A stretch of DNA of 64,000 bases from Curtobacterium herbarum (lineage in GTDB: Bacteria; Actinomycetota; Actinomycetes; Actinomycetales; Microbacteriaceae): assembly GCF_016907335.1 (NCBI RefSeq), contig NZ_JAFBBT010000001.1:434001-498000 (forward strand), given 5' to 3'. Each line of letters opens with the position of its first letter. Within the stretch, counting starts at the first letter, position 1. Under the pieces are notes generated by a model, which saw only the letters and a program-made list of their open reading frames with translations, did no database searches and was not told the DNA's origin. A program made the position numbers and the translations under genes. Of the stretch, positions 18,501 through 26,175 are shown piece by piece.

Positions 18501-19817
18501 CTCATGGGCATCCCCGGCAGCGGGACGAGCACGGCGTTGGCGTCGATCGCCCTGCAGCTCGCACGGACCACCAGCCCCGAGGACCTCGACCTCCTGGTGC
18601 TCGACATGGGTGCCGGCGACCTGGCCCCGCTCGCCGACCTGCCGCACACCAGCGCGTACGTCGGCTCCGGCGCGGGCGCGGGTGAACTGCAGGCACGCAT
18701 GCTCCGCTACCTGCGGACCGAACTCGACCGTCGCCGCGCAGCGCCGGGTGGTCGCCGCGCGGTCGTCCTGCTCGACGGCCTCGCGGCACTCCGTGACGAG
18801 TACCAGGACTTCGAGGGCCAGCAGCTCCTCGACGCCCTCTACCGCGTCTACGCCGAGGGGCCGGCGCTCGGCATCTCGTTCGCGGTCTCGACCACCCGCG
18901 CGAAGGCCGTCCCGTCCGCGATGGACGAGGTGACGACGCAGAAGTGGCTGTTCCGCCTCGCCGACCCGTACGACTACGCGACGATCGGGGTCCGCCCGAA
19001 GGACGTCCCGCCGCCGGTCCCGGGCCGCTTCATCGACTCGATCAGCAAGCTGCAGTCGCACGTCGGCACACCGAGCGGGACCCTGACCGAGGCCGTCCGC
19101 GCCGTCGCCGAGGCCTGGCCGGGTACCGCGCCGAAGGCCAGCGCCGTCGGTCGTCTGCCGGGAGCCGTGTCGGTCGCGGACCTCAGCGTGCCCGCCCGGT
19201 TCGACTCCGAGCCGTGGCAGATGCCCGTCGGCATCGCGGAGGACGACCTCGGCACCGCTCTGCTGGAGGTCTACGACGGCGAGCACGTCCTGGTCGCCGG
19301 CCCCGCACGGTCCGGCAAGTCGTCGGTGCTCCTGGCCCTGGCCGAGTCGGCGCGCAACACCGACGGAGTCCGACCCGCGGTGTGGGCGATCTGTGACCGC
19401 CGCTCACCGCTGGCGTCCGGCTCGTTCGACCGCATCGCCGTCGGCGCGGACGAGGTCCCGGCGCTCCTCGCGGGCCTCCGACTCGAGCGCGGCCCGGTGC
19501 TCCTGCTCATCGACGACGCCGAGCGGTTCGACGACGCCGACCAGAGCATCGCGTCGGTGTTGTCGACCGAACGCCCTGGCCTCTGCGTCGTGGCGTCCGG
19601 CCGTTCCGCCGACCTCCGCACGATGTACAGCCACTGGACGCGGGCGGTCCGGAAGTCCCGCTGCGGGGTGCTCCTGCAGCCGGACGTCGACTACGACGGC
19701 GAGCTCCTCGGCGTGACCCTGCCCCGCCGCTCGCCGGTGGCGCTGACCGTCGGTCGTGGCTACGCCGCTTCCGGAGGCGCGGTCCGACTCGTGCAGACCG
19801 CCTCCGCCGCCAGCTGA
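15507..19817 (+). CDS. EssC/EccC-type type VII secretion ATPase (FHA-TM-triple FtsK/SpoIIIE)
   Basis: A 1436-residue protein with the Firmicute EssC-like order. It has an N-terminal small beta domain (~1-90) and an FHA domain (~100-170, VVGRAPQADLVL, then IRDAGSTNGT). Two TM helices are at ~230-268. Three P-loop domains follow: D1 Walker A GTTGSGKS (~675) with Walker B LLFVVDEF (~780); D2 GIPGSGTS (~1000), in which the P-loop lysine is replaced; D3 GPARSGKS (~1265) with LLLIDD (~1330). It would power export of WXG-type substrates, with the upstream Rhs protein the obvious candidate cargo. SD GAGGAG precedes ATG 15507. No separate WXG100 or EccD gene is in the window. Confidence 0.9.
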   Translation: MRLLIELDDRREAVEVDGWANASSLGELVESATGLALEPGTTLAVDGHRTSVDTPLRDLVLLEGSRIARTPEERPQLVDGWTVTLAGGLVTGSVVSVPRSRRLVVGRAPQADLVLPTESASWEHCTIEREDDGVRIRDAGSTNGTVVAGERLDEDGVLVTVGTSVIVGGAVLLVRPDLHETPVPAPGSLPNLTPAATAPFNRPPRPGRNTAVEPVSPPTKRDVPPASKFSWITVAAPLVLAGAMVLLLGDARFALFALLSPVTAIGMWFEQKHRRARNLKEEDERFAEAVRGFSGEITAAAAIEAARRQELVPDPASVVRRALLPSTTLWQRRADDVDFLSLHAGTGDAPWRPELDSRATQTKLEEDAKVAIESSKLTAAPVVADLSDAGVVGIVGDREGALALARSLLVQATVHCGPADLTVGVFCDRGREDDWSWASWLPHARVAGSSTGQRWMSAQRDQGAAVLRGLRESIDELPTPELLVLIDSEVLTEGRDAPARSLLGHGRSALGQVRRPGERPRRVSGIVIATNEQQLPAACTTIITVSADAAATVYRPEDRTRVEDVVLAGLSPETAELCARHVAHFDDPELLVPGASLPALVRLPDLLTNAATAAGGAAAGASAGTSGTAGEPSAASAIRAAWEARTGFSTPIGSSESGVLEIDLVRDGPHGLVGGTTGSGKSEFLRSFVAGLAARNDPTRLNFLLVDFKGGAAFAACERLPHTIGTISNLDEQLADRAIRALEAELGRRQRVFAAAGADIDNLDAYLATKPAEPMPRLLFVVDEFAMLAKDFPDVLTSLVAIAAVGRTLGVHMLLATQRPAGVVSEDILANTNMRVALRVQSREDSTNVIGVPSAAGIGRQQTGRAYVKLGQDDITPVQTALVTGRARDLRAEQPVTVRPTDVFGVPAPIAFNAPAASDLTDLDVLIDAITAANDEAGYAPPRPIWPEALGTSVALDTLVPADRPAGAPSTVPVALADDPDNQRQVTTGWDRTEGNLMLMGIPGSGTSTALASIALQLARTTSPEDLDLLVLDMGAGDLAPLADLPHTSAYVGSGAGAGELQARMLRYLRTELDRRRAAPGGRRAVVLLDGLAALRDEYQDFEGQQLLDALYRVYAEGPALGISFAVSTTRAKAVPSAMDEVTTQKWLFRLADPYDYATIGVRPKDVPPPVPGRFIDSISKLQSHVGTPSGTLTEAVRAVAEAWPGTAPKASAVGRLPGAVSVADLSVPARFDSEPWQMPVGIAEDDLGTALLEVYDGEHVLVAGPARSGKSSVLLALAESARNTDGVRPAVWAICDRRSPLASGSFDRIAVGADEVPALLAGLRLERGPVLLLIDDAERFDDADQSIASVLSTERPGLCVVASGRSADLRTMYSHWTRAVRKSRCGVLLQPDVDYDGELLGVTLPRRSPVALTVGRGYAASGGAVRLVQTASAAS

Positions 19818-19925
19818 CCGTTCCCGCCACCGATCGCCGCGGCGCACCGGCCCCGTCCGGGCCAGGAACGCGACCGATCTGCGCCGACCTCGGGCGGCCA
19901 TCTGTCGCGTTGGGCACCGACCGGC

Positions 19926-19971
19926 GGCCGGGAGGCGCGTGGCGGCGCCGCCACACGCCTCCCGACCGGCC
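19926..19971. terminator. Bidirectional hairpin terminator between convergent genes
   Basis: A long, nearly perfect stem (core GGGAGGCG ... CGCCTCCC around a GGCGGC/GCCGCC inner stem) lies between the convergent secretion ATPase and kinase genes. There is no U tract, as is common in high-G+C actinobacteria. It includes one copy of the recurrent 11-mer CGGGAGGCGCG. Confidence 0.6.
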
Positions 19972-20084
19972 GTCGCACCGACCGGCCGCCCCACCGACCG
20001 ACTGTCGCACCGACCAGATCGGACGCGCCGACCCGGCGAACCTGGCGGACCCGCCCGCCGGCCGCCCCCGCGACGGCACCGACC

Positions 20085-22211
20085 TCAGTCGCGCGTGGTG
20101 ATCCCGAACGGGTCGCTCTCGAGGTTCGTGAAGTTCCCGACCGTCGCCCGCACCGTGCAGGACGGCGCCACCGACAGTGCGGTCACGACGAGCCCGTCCG
20201 ACGACACCGCGAGCGCGCCCGAGCAGCCGTCGGCGAAGCGGACCCCGGACTCCCCGCCGGCGACGTCGACGAGCATCTCGGACGGCCGACCGGTGCTCGG
20301 GCTGCGGTAGAGCGGGTTGAGCTCGTCCGCACCGCTCGGCCACACCGGCACGAGGGTGACGGGCAGGGTGGTCTGGCTGACGCTGCGGTCCGGGGTGCGC
20401 ACGTCGATGCCCTGCAGGCGCTGCACCGGGTACGCGGTCCCGCTCACGGACTGGTCGGTCACGGCGGCGGTGGTCGCCGCGCCGACGGCGTCGAGCCACT
20501 CCTGCAGCGCCGAACCTCCGGCCCCGGAGCCGCCCCCGGCCGACGAACCCGACCCGGAGCCAGACGAACCGGCTCCTGACCCGATCGTGTCCGCAGGCAC
20601 CGTCGCCTGGACCGTGACGGAGCCGCCGGCCTCGATGTCGACGCCCGACAGGCTCCACGCGCAGGCGGTGTCCACGCCGGTCAGCGACGGCTGGTTCCGC
20701 TTCGCGGTGACGCCCTCACCGCTCCAGGTGGCGACGGGACAGTCGGCACCCTTCGTCGCCGCGGGGAGGACCTCGAGCAGGGGCCCGGTCAGCGGCGCGG
20801 TCTGCGCGGCGTAGGTGATCGACAGCTCGATGGTGCCGGCCGAGGCGTTCACCACGGCCTTGCGGGTGGTGGTCAGGCCGGTCGGCAGCGGCCGGTCCTG
20901 TTCGTAGGCACTCGCGCTCTGCGCCCCGGTCGCGCCGCCGCCAGGACGTTTCTTCCCGGCGCCGGGCAGCCAGACGACGGCCGCGATGACGAGCACGACG
21001 ACCAGCACGATCCCGACGACGCCGAGGAGCAGCATCCGGTTCGTCAGCCAGTCGGGCCGGGTGAAGCGCCGTCGGGTGGTCGCGACCTCGGCGGGTGCTG
21101 CGGGCAGGACCGGGCGGGCCAGCGGCCGGATGACGGTCTGCGAGCCGGCGGGTCCGAGCTCCGGCCCGGGTTCCACGGGGCCTGGTTCGGCGCCGTCCTC
21201 GGCCGACGCGAGCGCAGCACCGTCGGTGCCGATCGTGGCGATAGCGGTCCCGCTGCCTGCCGAGCCGACCCCGCCGCGGACGACCGTGGCGGGCCGCTCG
21301 ACCTCGTCGAACGCCTCCGGGTCGTCGACCCGCTCCAGCGCAGGGGTGTCCCGCAGCGACCGGGCGAGCCGGCGGAGCGTCGCGGCGGCGTCCACCGCGG
21401 AGGGACGGGCAGCGGGGTCCTTCGCCAGCAGGGACGACAGCGCGGCCCAGAGGGCGTCGGGGACGTCGAGCCGCGGCGGCGTGGAGGTCACGTGCCGGTA
21501 GGCGACGGCGAAGTCGGTGCCGGGGCCCGCGAACGGCGTCCGTCCGGCGAGCAGTTCGTAGAGCATGACACCGGCGCCGTACACGTCCGAGGCCGGACCG
21601 GAGCGCCCCTGGCTGATCGACTCCGGCGCCATGTACTGCGGCGTGCCGAGGAGCCCGGTGGTCTTCCGGTCGCGTTCGGCCACGACCGAGGCGATCCCGA
21701 AGTCGGACACCCGGACGTCGCCCGTGCTGCCGGCGGTCCACTCGTGGTCGAGCAGGACGTTGTCGGGCTTGACGTCCCGGTGGCTGACGTCCCGTTCGTG
21801 CGCGACGGCGAGTGCGTCGAGCGTCTCGGCGGTGATGGTCAGGGCGTCGCGCGGCGGCAGGGTGCCGACGGCGAGCAGCAGGTCGCGGGCGGAGCCGCCG
21901 CCGACCAGGTCCATGACGATGGCGAGCCGGTCGCCCTCGACGACCAGGTCGCGCACGCGGACGATCGAGGGGTGCTGCAGTGCCAGGAGCACCGAGCGCT
22001 CCCGGACGAAGCGTTCGACGACGTCGGGCTCGGCGGCGAGTTCGGCGCGCAGCAGCTTCGCGGCGAGCTGCTCACCGGTCGCGGTGTGCTCGGTCCGCCA
22101 GACCTCGCCGGACGCGCCGGTCCCCAGGAGCTCCACCAGCCGGTAGGACGCGCCGAGTGGCTCCCCCTTGCCGTACTGCGAGCGCTGCGCGTGCTGCCCG
22201 TACTCCGCCAC
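20085..22211 (-). CDS. Transmembrane serine/threonine protein kinase (PknB-type catalytic domain)
   Basis: A 708-residue protein. The kinase domain is at ~20-290 with glycine loop GTGASGEV, Lys in AAKLL, catalytic HRDVKPDN, a DFG motif and GTPQYMAPE. A Pro/Ala-rich linker precedes one TM helix (~390-415). The external domain (~290 residues) has no PASTA repeats; it carries a Gly/Ser run (SGAGSSGSGSGSSAGGGSG) and a few cysteines. The start is GTG 22211. It converges on the secretion ATPase gene. FHA domains bind phosphothreonine, so the FHA-bearing ATPase is an attractive but unproven substrate or partner. Confidence 0.9.
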   Translation of the reverse strand: MAEYGQHAQRSQYGKGEPLGASYRLVELLGTGASGEVWRTEHTATGEQLAAKLLRAELAAEPDVVERFVRERSVLLALQHPSIVRVRDLVVEGDRLAIVMDLVGGGSARDLLLAVGTLPPRDALTITAETLDALAVAHERDVSHRDVKPDNVLLDHEWTAGSTGDVRVSDFGIASVVAERDRKTTGLLGTPQYMAPESISQGRSGPASDVYGAGVMLYELLAGRTPFAGPGTDFAVAYRHVTSTPPRLDVPDALWAALSSLLAKDPAARPSAVDAAATLRRLARSLRDTPALERVDDPEAFDEVERPATVVRGGVGSAGSGTAIATIGTDGAALASAEDGAEPGPVEPGPELGPAGSQTVIRPLARPVLPAAPAEVATTRRRFTRPDWLTNRMLLLGVVGIVLVVVLVIAAVVWLPGAGKKRPGGGATGAQSASAYEQDRPLPTGLTTTRKAVVNASAGTIELSITYAAQTAPLTGPLLEVLPAATKGADCPVATWSGEGVTAKRNQPSLTGVDTACAWSLSGVDIEAGGSVTVQATVPADTIGSGAGSSGSGSGSSAGGGSGAGGSALQEWLDAVGAATTAAVTDQSVSGTAYPVQRLQGIDVRTPDRSVSQTTLPVTLVPVWPSGADELNPLYRSPSTGRPSEMLVDVAGGESGVRFADGCSGALAVSSDGLVVTALSVAPSCTVRATVGNFTNLESDPFGITTRD

Positions 22212-22257
22212 AGATCCCCCGAACCCACCTTCGCCGGTGCGTCACCGACGGTCCATG

Positions 22258-23076
22258 TTACCGGCCGGTCGGCGCCGCGTACTGGACGTCGACCGTGTGG
22301 TCGACGAAGCCCTGGCGGCGGTAGAGCGCCAGCGCGGGTGCGTTGTCGCCCTCGACGTAGAGCGCGACGGCGTGCAGGCCACGGTCGACGAGTCGGGCGG
22401 CGCCGGCGCGCATCAACACCCCGCCGAGGCCCCTGCCCTGCAGGTCCGGCCGGACGGCCACGGCGTAGTACTCGCCGACGCCGTCCTCGACCTTGAGCCA
22501 GCAGGAGCCGGCCAGTGCACCGTCGGCGTCGCGCAGCAGGACCAGGTCGTCGCCGGAGAACCAGCCGTCGGACTCGCGGGCTCGCAGGTCGTCGAGCGTC
22601 ATCCGCCCCTGCTCGGGGTGCGACGCGAAGGCTGCGGCGTTCAGCGCGAGCCAGTCGGTCTCGTCCTCGGTCGAACCGGCCCGGAACGCGTCGAGTCGGT
22701 AGCCGTCCGGGAGGCGCGGGTCGGCTGGCGCGGTCGGCACCGGTGCGCGCAACTGCAGCAGCGTCCGCTCGGCGGACCAACCCACCCGGGCCGCGAGGGC
22801 ACGGGCGGCGGGGTGGTCGCCGTGCGCCCAGGCCCGCGACGGCGGGTCCGTGCGGGCGAGCGCCTGCTCGACGAGACGGGTCCCGATGCCCAGGCCACGG
22901 GCCTCCCGGCGGACGAAGACCTCGACCTCGCCGTCCCGGACGACCGCGACGCCGGTGTCGTCCCCGAGGACCTGGGCGCGGCCCGCGCGCAGGTCGACGA
23001 GGGTCTGGTCGGAGAAGGGGGGCGCCTCGCCGTCCGCGACCGCGGCGTCGGCGAGCTGTTCGACGACGGCGAGCAC
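22258..23076 (-). CDS. mshD: Mycothiol synthase
   Basis: The last step of mycothiol synthesis: acetylation of Cys-GlcN-Ins with acetyl-CoA. The 272-residue protein shows two GNAT halves. The C-terminal half has the MshD-typical series WFSGDDLVLL, EYYAVAVRPDLQGRGLGGVL, ALYVEGDNAPALALYRRQGF and a closing HTVDVQY. The N-terminal half is shorter and degenerate, so the protein is a little shorter than mycobacterial MshD. The start GTG 23076 overlaps the stop of the upstream glnR gene (TAGTG), implying coupled translation. Presence of mshD supports an actinobacterial host. Confidence 0.92.
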   Translation of the reverse strand: MLAVVEQLADAAVADGEAPPFSDQTLVDLRAGRAQVLGDDTGVAVVRDGEVEVFVRREARGLGIGTRLVEQALARTDPPSRAWAHGDHPAARALAARVGWSAERTLLQLRAPVPTAPADPRLPDGYRLDAFRAGSTEDETDWLALNAAAFASHPEQGRMTLDDLRARESDGWFSGDDLVLLRDADGALAGSCWLKVEDGVGEYYAVAVRPDLQGRGLGGVLMRAGAARLVDRGLHAVALYVEGDNAPALALYRRQGFVDHTVDVQYAAPTGR

Positions 23077-23756
23077 TACTGACCCGGGAGGCGGTCGTCG
23101 TCGTCGTGGACGTTGAAGCGGTAGCCGACGTTGCGGACGGTGCCGATGAGGGACTCGAGGTCCCCGAGCTTGGCGCGCAGCCGTCGGACGTGGACGTCGA
23201 CCGTGCGGGTGCCGCCGAAGTAGTCGTAGCCCCAGACCTCGCTGAGCAGCTGCTCGCGGGTGAAGACCCGTGCCGGGTGGGTGGCGAAGAAGCGGAGGAG
23301 CTCGAACTCCTTGAAGGTGAGGTCGAGCGGCCGGCCGCGGACCTTCGCGGAGTAGCTCGCCTCGTCGATGACGACGCCGGAGGCCTGGATCTTCGAGCCG
23401 GTCTGGTTCTTCGAGGCCCGGCCGGCGTTCAGGCGGATGCGGGTGTCGACCTCGGCCGGGCCCGCGGACTCGAGCACGACGTCGTCGATGTTCCACTCGG
23501 TCGTCACCGCGGTGAGGCCGCCCTCGGTGACGACGAGCACGACGGGTGTCGTCGATCCGCTCGTGGCGAGGATCTTGCAGAGGGCCTTCGCACTGACCAG
23601 GTCGGTGCGGGCGTCCACGAACATCAGGTCGCTCTGCGGTGCGTTGACCAGCTGGGCGGCCTCGGCGGGCACGTGCCGGATCCGGTGGCTCAGCAGGCCG
23701 AGGCTCGGCAGGACGTCGCCGGGCGCGGCCGAGGTGAGTACCAGGAGCTGTGCCAC
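23076..23756 (-). CDS. glnR: GlnR-type OmpR-family nitrogen regulator
   Basis: A 226-residue orphan response regulator. The receiver-like domain (1-120) contains FVDAR (Asp48), the VLVVTEGGL stretch and [15 protein letters not shown], all typical of actinobacterial GlnR, whose receiver is atypical and not controlled by a partner kinase. The winged helix (~130-220) includes [32 protein letters not shown] and [17 protein letters not shown] -10-like box (23795-23790) and the SD TGGAGG precede GTG 23756. GlnR controls nitrogen assimilation genes; no such target lies in the window apart from the coupled mshD. Confidence 0.92.
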   Translation of the reverse strand: MAQLLVLTSAAPGDVLPSLGLLSHRIRHVPAEAAQLVNAPQSDLMFVDARTDLVSAKALCKILATSGSTTPVVLVVTEGGLTAVTTEWNIDDVVLESAGPAEVDTRIRLNAGRASKNQTGSKIQASGVVIDEASYSAKVRGRPLDLTFKEFELLRFFATHPARVFTREQLLSEVWGYDYFGGTRTVDVHVRRLRAKLGDLESLIGTVRNVGYRFNVHDDDDRLPGQ

Positions 23757-23854
23757 AGGACCTCCAGAGGGAGAAGACGTCGTTGCGCCATCCTAGTGAG
23801 CCCGGGGCGCCCACCCGGACGGACGGTGCAGCAGGTGGCTGTCATGATGGGGAC

Positions 23855-24160
23855 GTGAGCGAGACGACGCCCCCCGTGGGCCCCGACCCGGAAGTCGTGC
23901 CGAGCCAGCGCCGGCTGCGGCTGACGTCGGTCGTGCCGGTGTGGTTGCTCGCGGTCGTCGGGTCGGTGCTCGTGCTGACCCTGACGCAGAAGGACTCGTT
24001 CGCCTGGCTGCTGCTCGTCTTCGTCGCGGCGGTGTTCGTCAGCTTCGTCCTGCAGCTCGCCACCCAGACGAAGGACGGCCTGGTCGAGCGGATCAGCATC
24101 GCGTCGTCGGGGTCGTTCGTGGTCGTCCTCGTGACGGCGCTCATCCTGCTGGCGCGCTGA
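23855..24160 (+). CDS. Small three-helix membrane protein
   Basis: A 101-residue protein with a short Pro-rich N-terminus and three TM helices (~27-47, 50-70, 82-100). GTG 23855 lies 7 nt after a CATGAT hexamer, compatible with a leaderless transcript divergent from glnR. It resembles the small conserved membrane proteins common in Microbacteriaceae, but I cannot name a function. Confidence 0.7.
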   Translation: MSETTPPVGPDPEVVPSQRRLRLTSVVPVWLLAVVGSVLVLTLTQKDSFAWLLLVFVAAVFVSFVLQLATQTKDGLVERISIASSGSFVVVLVTALILLAR

Positions 24161-24217
24161 TCCTGCCGGTGCGCTGAGCCTCCTGGCTTCTCGGTCCGGT
24201 CCGCGTAGACTTCCGGC

Positions 24218-24334
24218 ATGGATTCGCTGCTTGCGCTCGAGCTCTTCTACGTGGGCCTGCTGGGCCTGGCGTCGCTCGCGATCGCCTTCATCTCGGTGAC
24301 CGTCGTCGTCAAGCTCTTCAAGGGCCAGCGGTGA
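24218..24334 (+). CDS. 38-residue single-pass membrane protein
   Basis: The short reading frame encodes an acidic start (MDSLLALELF), one TM helix (GLLGLASLAIAFISVTVVV) and a basic end (KLFKGQR), giving a clear inside/outside charge pattern. A TAGACT -10 box ends exactly 7 nt before ATG 24218, so the transcript is predicted leaderless. The stop overlaps the GTG of the next gene (GTGA), which argues that this is a translated gene and probably the first of an operon. The function is unknown. Confidence 0.7.
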   Translation: MDSLLALELFYVGLLGLASLAIAFISVTVVVKLFKGQR

Positions 24335-24933
24335 TCGAACTCCCCGAGGGTCTCTCCGCCGAACTCGTCCCGCTGTCGTGGCTCGTCGGTGTCTGGGAAG
24401 GCACCGGAGTCGTCGAGTACCCCGTGGGCGAGGACGACGACGTCCGGACGTACGAGTTCGGTCAGCGCATCAGCTTCAGCCACGACGGCCTGCCGTACCT
24501 GAACTACTCCTCGACGACGTGGCTGCTCGACGACGACCACACCCCGCTCGCCGCCGAGATGGGCTACTGGCGCCTCGATCGTCCGTCCGAGCCCGGTGAC
24601 CGCGGTCCGGCGATGCTGCTCGGCGACGGCCCGGTGCCGTTCTCGACCACGCAGAGCGTCGAGACCCTGCGCAACCAGACGAGCGGGTTCGACGTCGAAG
24701 CGGCGATCATCCACCCGACCGGCGTCAACGAGCTCTACGTGGGGCGCGTCAAGCAGGGCCGCATCGACCTGGCGACGGACGCCGTGATGCGCTCCGCCAA
24801 CGCCAAGGAGTACTCGGCCGCCACCCGCATGTACGGCCTGGTCGAGGGCAAGCTCTTCTGGGCGTGGGACATCGCCGCGCTCGGCCGGGAACTCACCTCA
24901 CACGCCTCGGGGCAGCTCGCGAAGGTCGACTGA
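24331..24933 (+). CDS. Nitrobindin-family heme-binding beta-barrel protein
   Basis: A 200-residue protein of the nitrobindin/FABP-like (THAP4 C-terminal) family. It shows the family's GVWEGTG opening after LSWL, a run of beta strands (YEFGQRISFSHDGLPYLNY), RNQTSGFDVEAAIIHPTG in the middle and a C-terminal His in TSHASGQL suited to be the heme ligand. Bacterial nitrobindins bind heme and react with NO or peroxynitrite. GTG 24331 overlaps the stop of the 38-residue gene, and the stop overlaps the ATG of the ygfZ-like gene (TGATG), making a three-gene operon. Confidence 0.88.
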   Translation: MIELPEGLSAELVPLSWLVGVWEGTGVVEYPVGEDDDVRTYEFGQRISFSHDGLPYLNYSSTTWLLDDDHTPLAAEMGYWRLDRPSEPGDRGPAMLLGDGPVPFSTTQSVETLRNQTSGFDVEAAIIHPTGVNELYVGRVKQGRIDLATDAVMRSANAKEYSAATRMYGLVEGKLFWAWDIAALGRELTSHASGQLAKVD

Positions 24934-26009
24934 TGGCCTCGCCGTTCGCCGTCCGTGACGGGTTCGTCGCCGCCGCCACCGGGCCGGCCGCCCACTTCGG
25001 CAACCCCCTGGGTGAGCAGCGACTGCTCGCGCGCGGTCGTGCCGTCGTCGAGCTCGGCCTCGGGGTCGTCACCGTGTCCGGACCCGACCGGCTGTCCTGG
25101 TTGAACTCGATCACGTCCCAGCTGCTGCTCGGCCTGGCGCCGGGCGTGAGCACCGAGACCCTGGTGCTCGACGCTTCCGGTCGGGTCGAGCACGCCGCAC
25201 GCGTCGTCGACGACGGCGAGACCGCGTGGCTGCTCACCGAACCCGCGGACGCCGAACCGCTCGCCTCGTGGCTCTCGTCGATGCGCTTCATGCTGCGCGT
25301 CGAGGTCACCGACCGATCCGCCGACCTCGCCACCCTCGGCTGGTTCGACGGCGCCGACCCGCTCCACGGTGCCGAACCGCTGGCGACCTGGACCGACCCG
25401 TGGGCGTCCGTCACGCCTGGCGGGTGGGGCTACGCCGACCAGGAGGCCCACCCCGGCACCGACTGGACCCTCCGCATCGCCGTGGTCACCCCCGACACCG
25501 CTGCCCAGGTGGCCGCGTCGGACGTGCCGACCGCGGGCCTCCTGGCACTCGAGGCCCTGCGGATCGCTGCCTGGCGTCCCTCGCTGTCCGACGTGGACGA
25601 GCGGACGATCCCGCACGAGCTCGACTGGCTCCGCTCCGCCGTGCACCTGTCGAAGGGCTGCTACCGCGGGCAGGAGACCGTCGCGAAGGTCCACAACCTC
25701 GGGCGTCCGCCGCGGCGCCTGGTGATGCTGCACCTCGACGGCTCGGACGGCGTCGTGCCCTCGGCCGGCAGCCCGGTGACGCTCGACGGCACCGAGGTCG
25801 GGCGCCTCGTCGCATCGGGCACGCACCACGAGCTCGGGCCGGTCGGGCTCGCGGTCGTCAAGCGGTCCCTGGACCCGGCGGCGGTGCTGACCATCGCAGC
25901 GGACGACGTCGTCGTGACCGCGGCGCAGCAGGTCATCGTCCCGCCGGGTGCCGGTGCGACGGCCGACGTGCCGCGGCTGCCGCGTCTCGGAGCGGTCCGC
26001 CGCCCGTAG
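24933..26009 (+). CDS. ygfZ: YgfZ/GcvT-like folate-binding protein, Fe-S cluster assembly
   Basis: A 358-residue protein of the aminomethyltransferase-fold family that helps maintain Fe-S enzymes. The signature KGCYRGQE is present at ~246 with the essential cysteine, after the typical opening LSWLNSITSQ and PHELDWLR. The last ~100 residues form the beta-barrel domain. Overlap with the nitrobindin gene suggests a shared role in heme, Fe-S or NO stress. The start ATG 24933 is fixed by the TGATG overlap. Confidence 0.9.
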   Translation: MASPFAVRDGFVAAATGPAAHFGNPLGEQRLLARGRAVVELGLGVVTVSGPDRLSWLNSITSQLLLGLAPGVSTETLVLDASGRVEHAARVVDDGETAWLLTEPADAEPLASWLSSMRFMLRVEVTDRSADLATLGWFDGADPLHGAEPLATWTDPWASVTPGGWGYADQEAHPGTDWTLRIAVVTPDTAAQVAASDVPTAGLLALEALRIAAWRPSLSDVDERTIPHELDWLRSAVHLSKGCYRGQETVAKVHNLGRPPRRLVMLHLDGSDGVVPSAGSPVTLDGTEVGRLVASGTHHELGPVGLAVVKRSLDPAAVLTIAADDVVVTAAQQVIVPPGAGATADVPRLPRLGAVRRP

Positions 26010-26038
26010 CCCCGGCGCGCGTCGCTGCCGCGCCGCGT

Positions 26039-26175
26039 CCGCCGGGCCGAGTCTCGGCACTGCGGACACTTTCGCGCGTTGTCGGCCGCGAATCCGTCCG
26101 CCTGGGCGAGCCTCGGCACTGCGGACACTTTCGCGCGGTGTCGGCCGCGAATCCGTCCGCCGGGCCGAGTCTCGG
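26039..26175. repeat. 59-bp direct tandem repeat, two copies plus a partial third
   Basis: Two consecutive 59-bp units start near 26039 and 26098, differing at only a few positions, and are followed by ~18 bp of a third. Each contains GCACTGCGGACACTTTCGCG and GTCGGCCGCGAATCCGTCC. They fill the gap between the convergent ygfZ and methyltransferase genes and just touch the 3' end of the latter. No coding sense is seen. Confidence 0.85.

Noticed and set aside
13902..19286. Very long minus-strand open frame opposite the secretion genes
   Set aside because: It is antisense to clear protein domains (EssC-type ATPase), is Arg/Gly/Val-rich without motifs and is explained by G+C-biased third positions.
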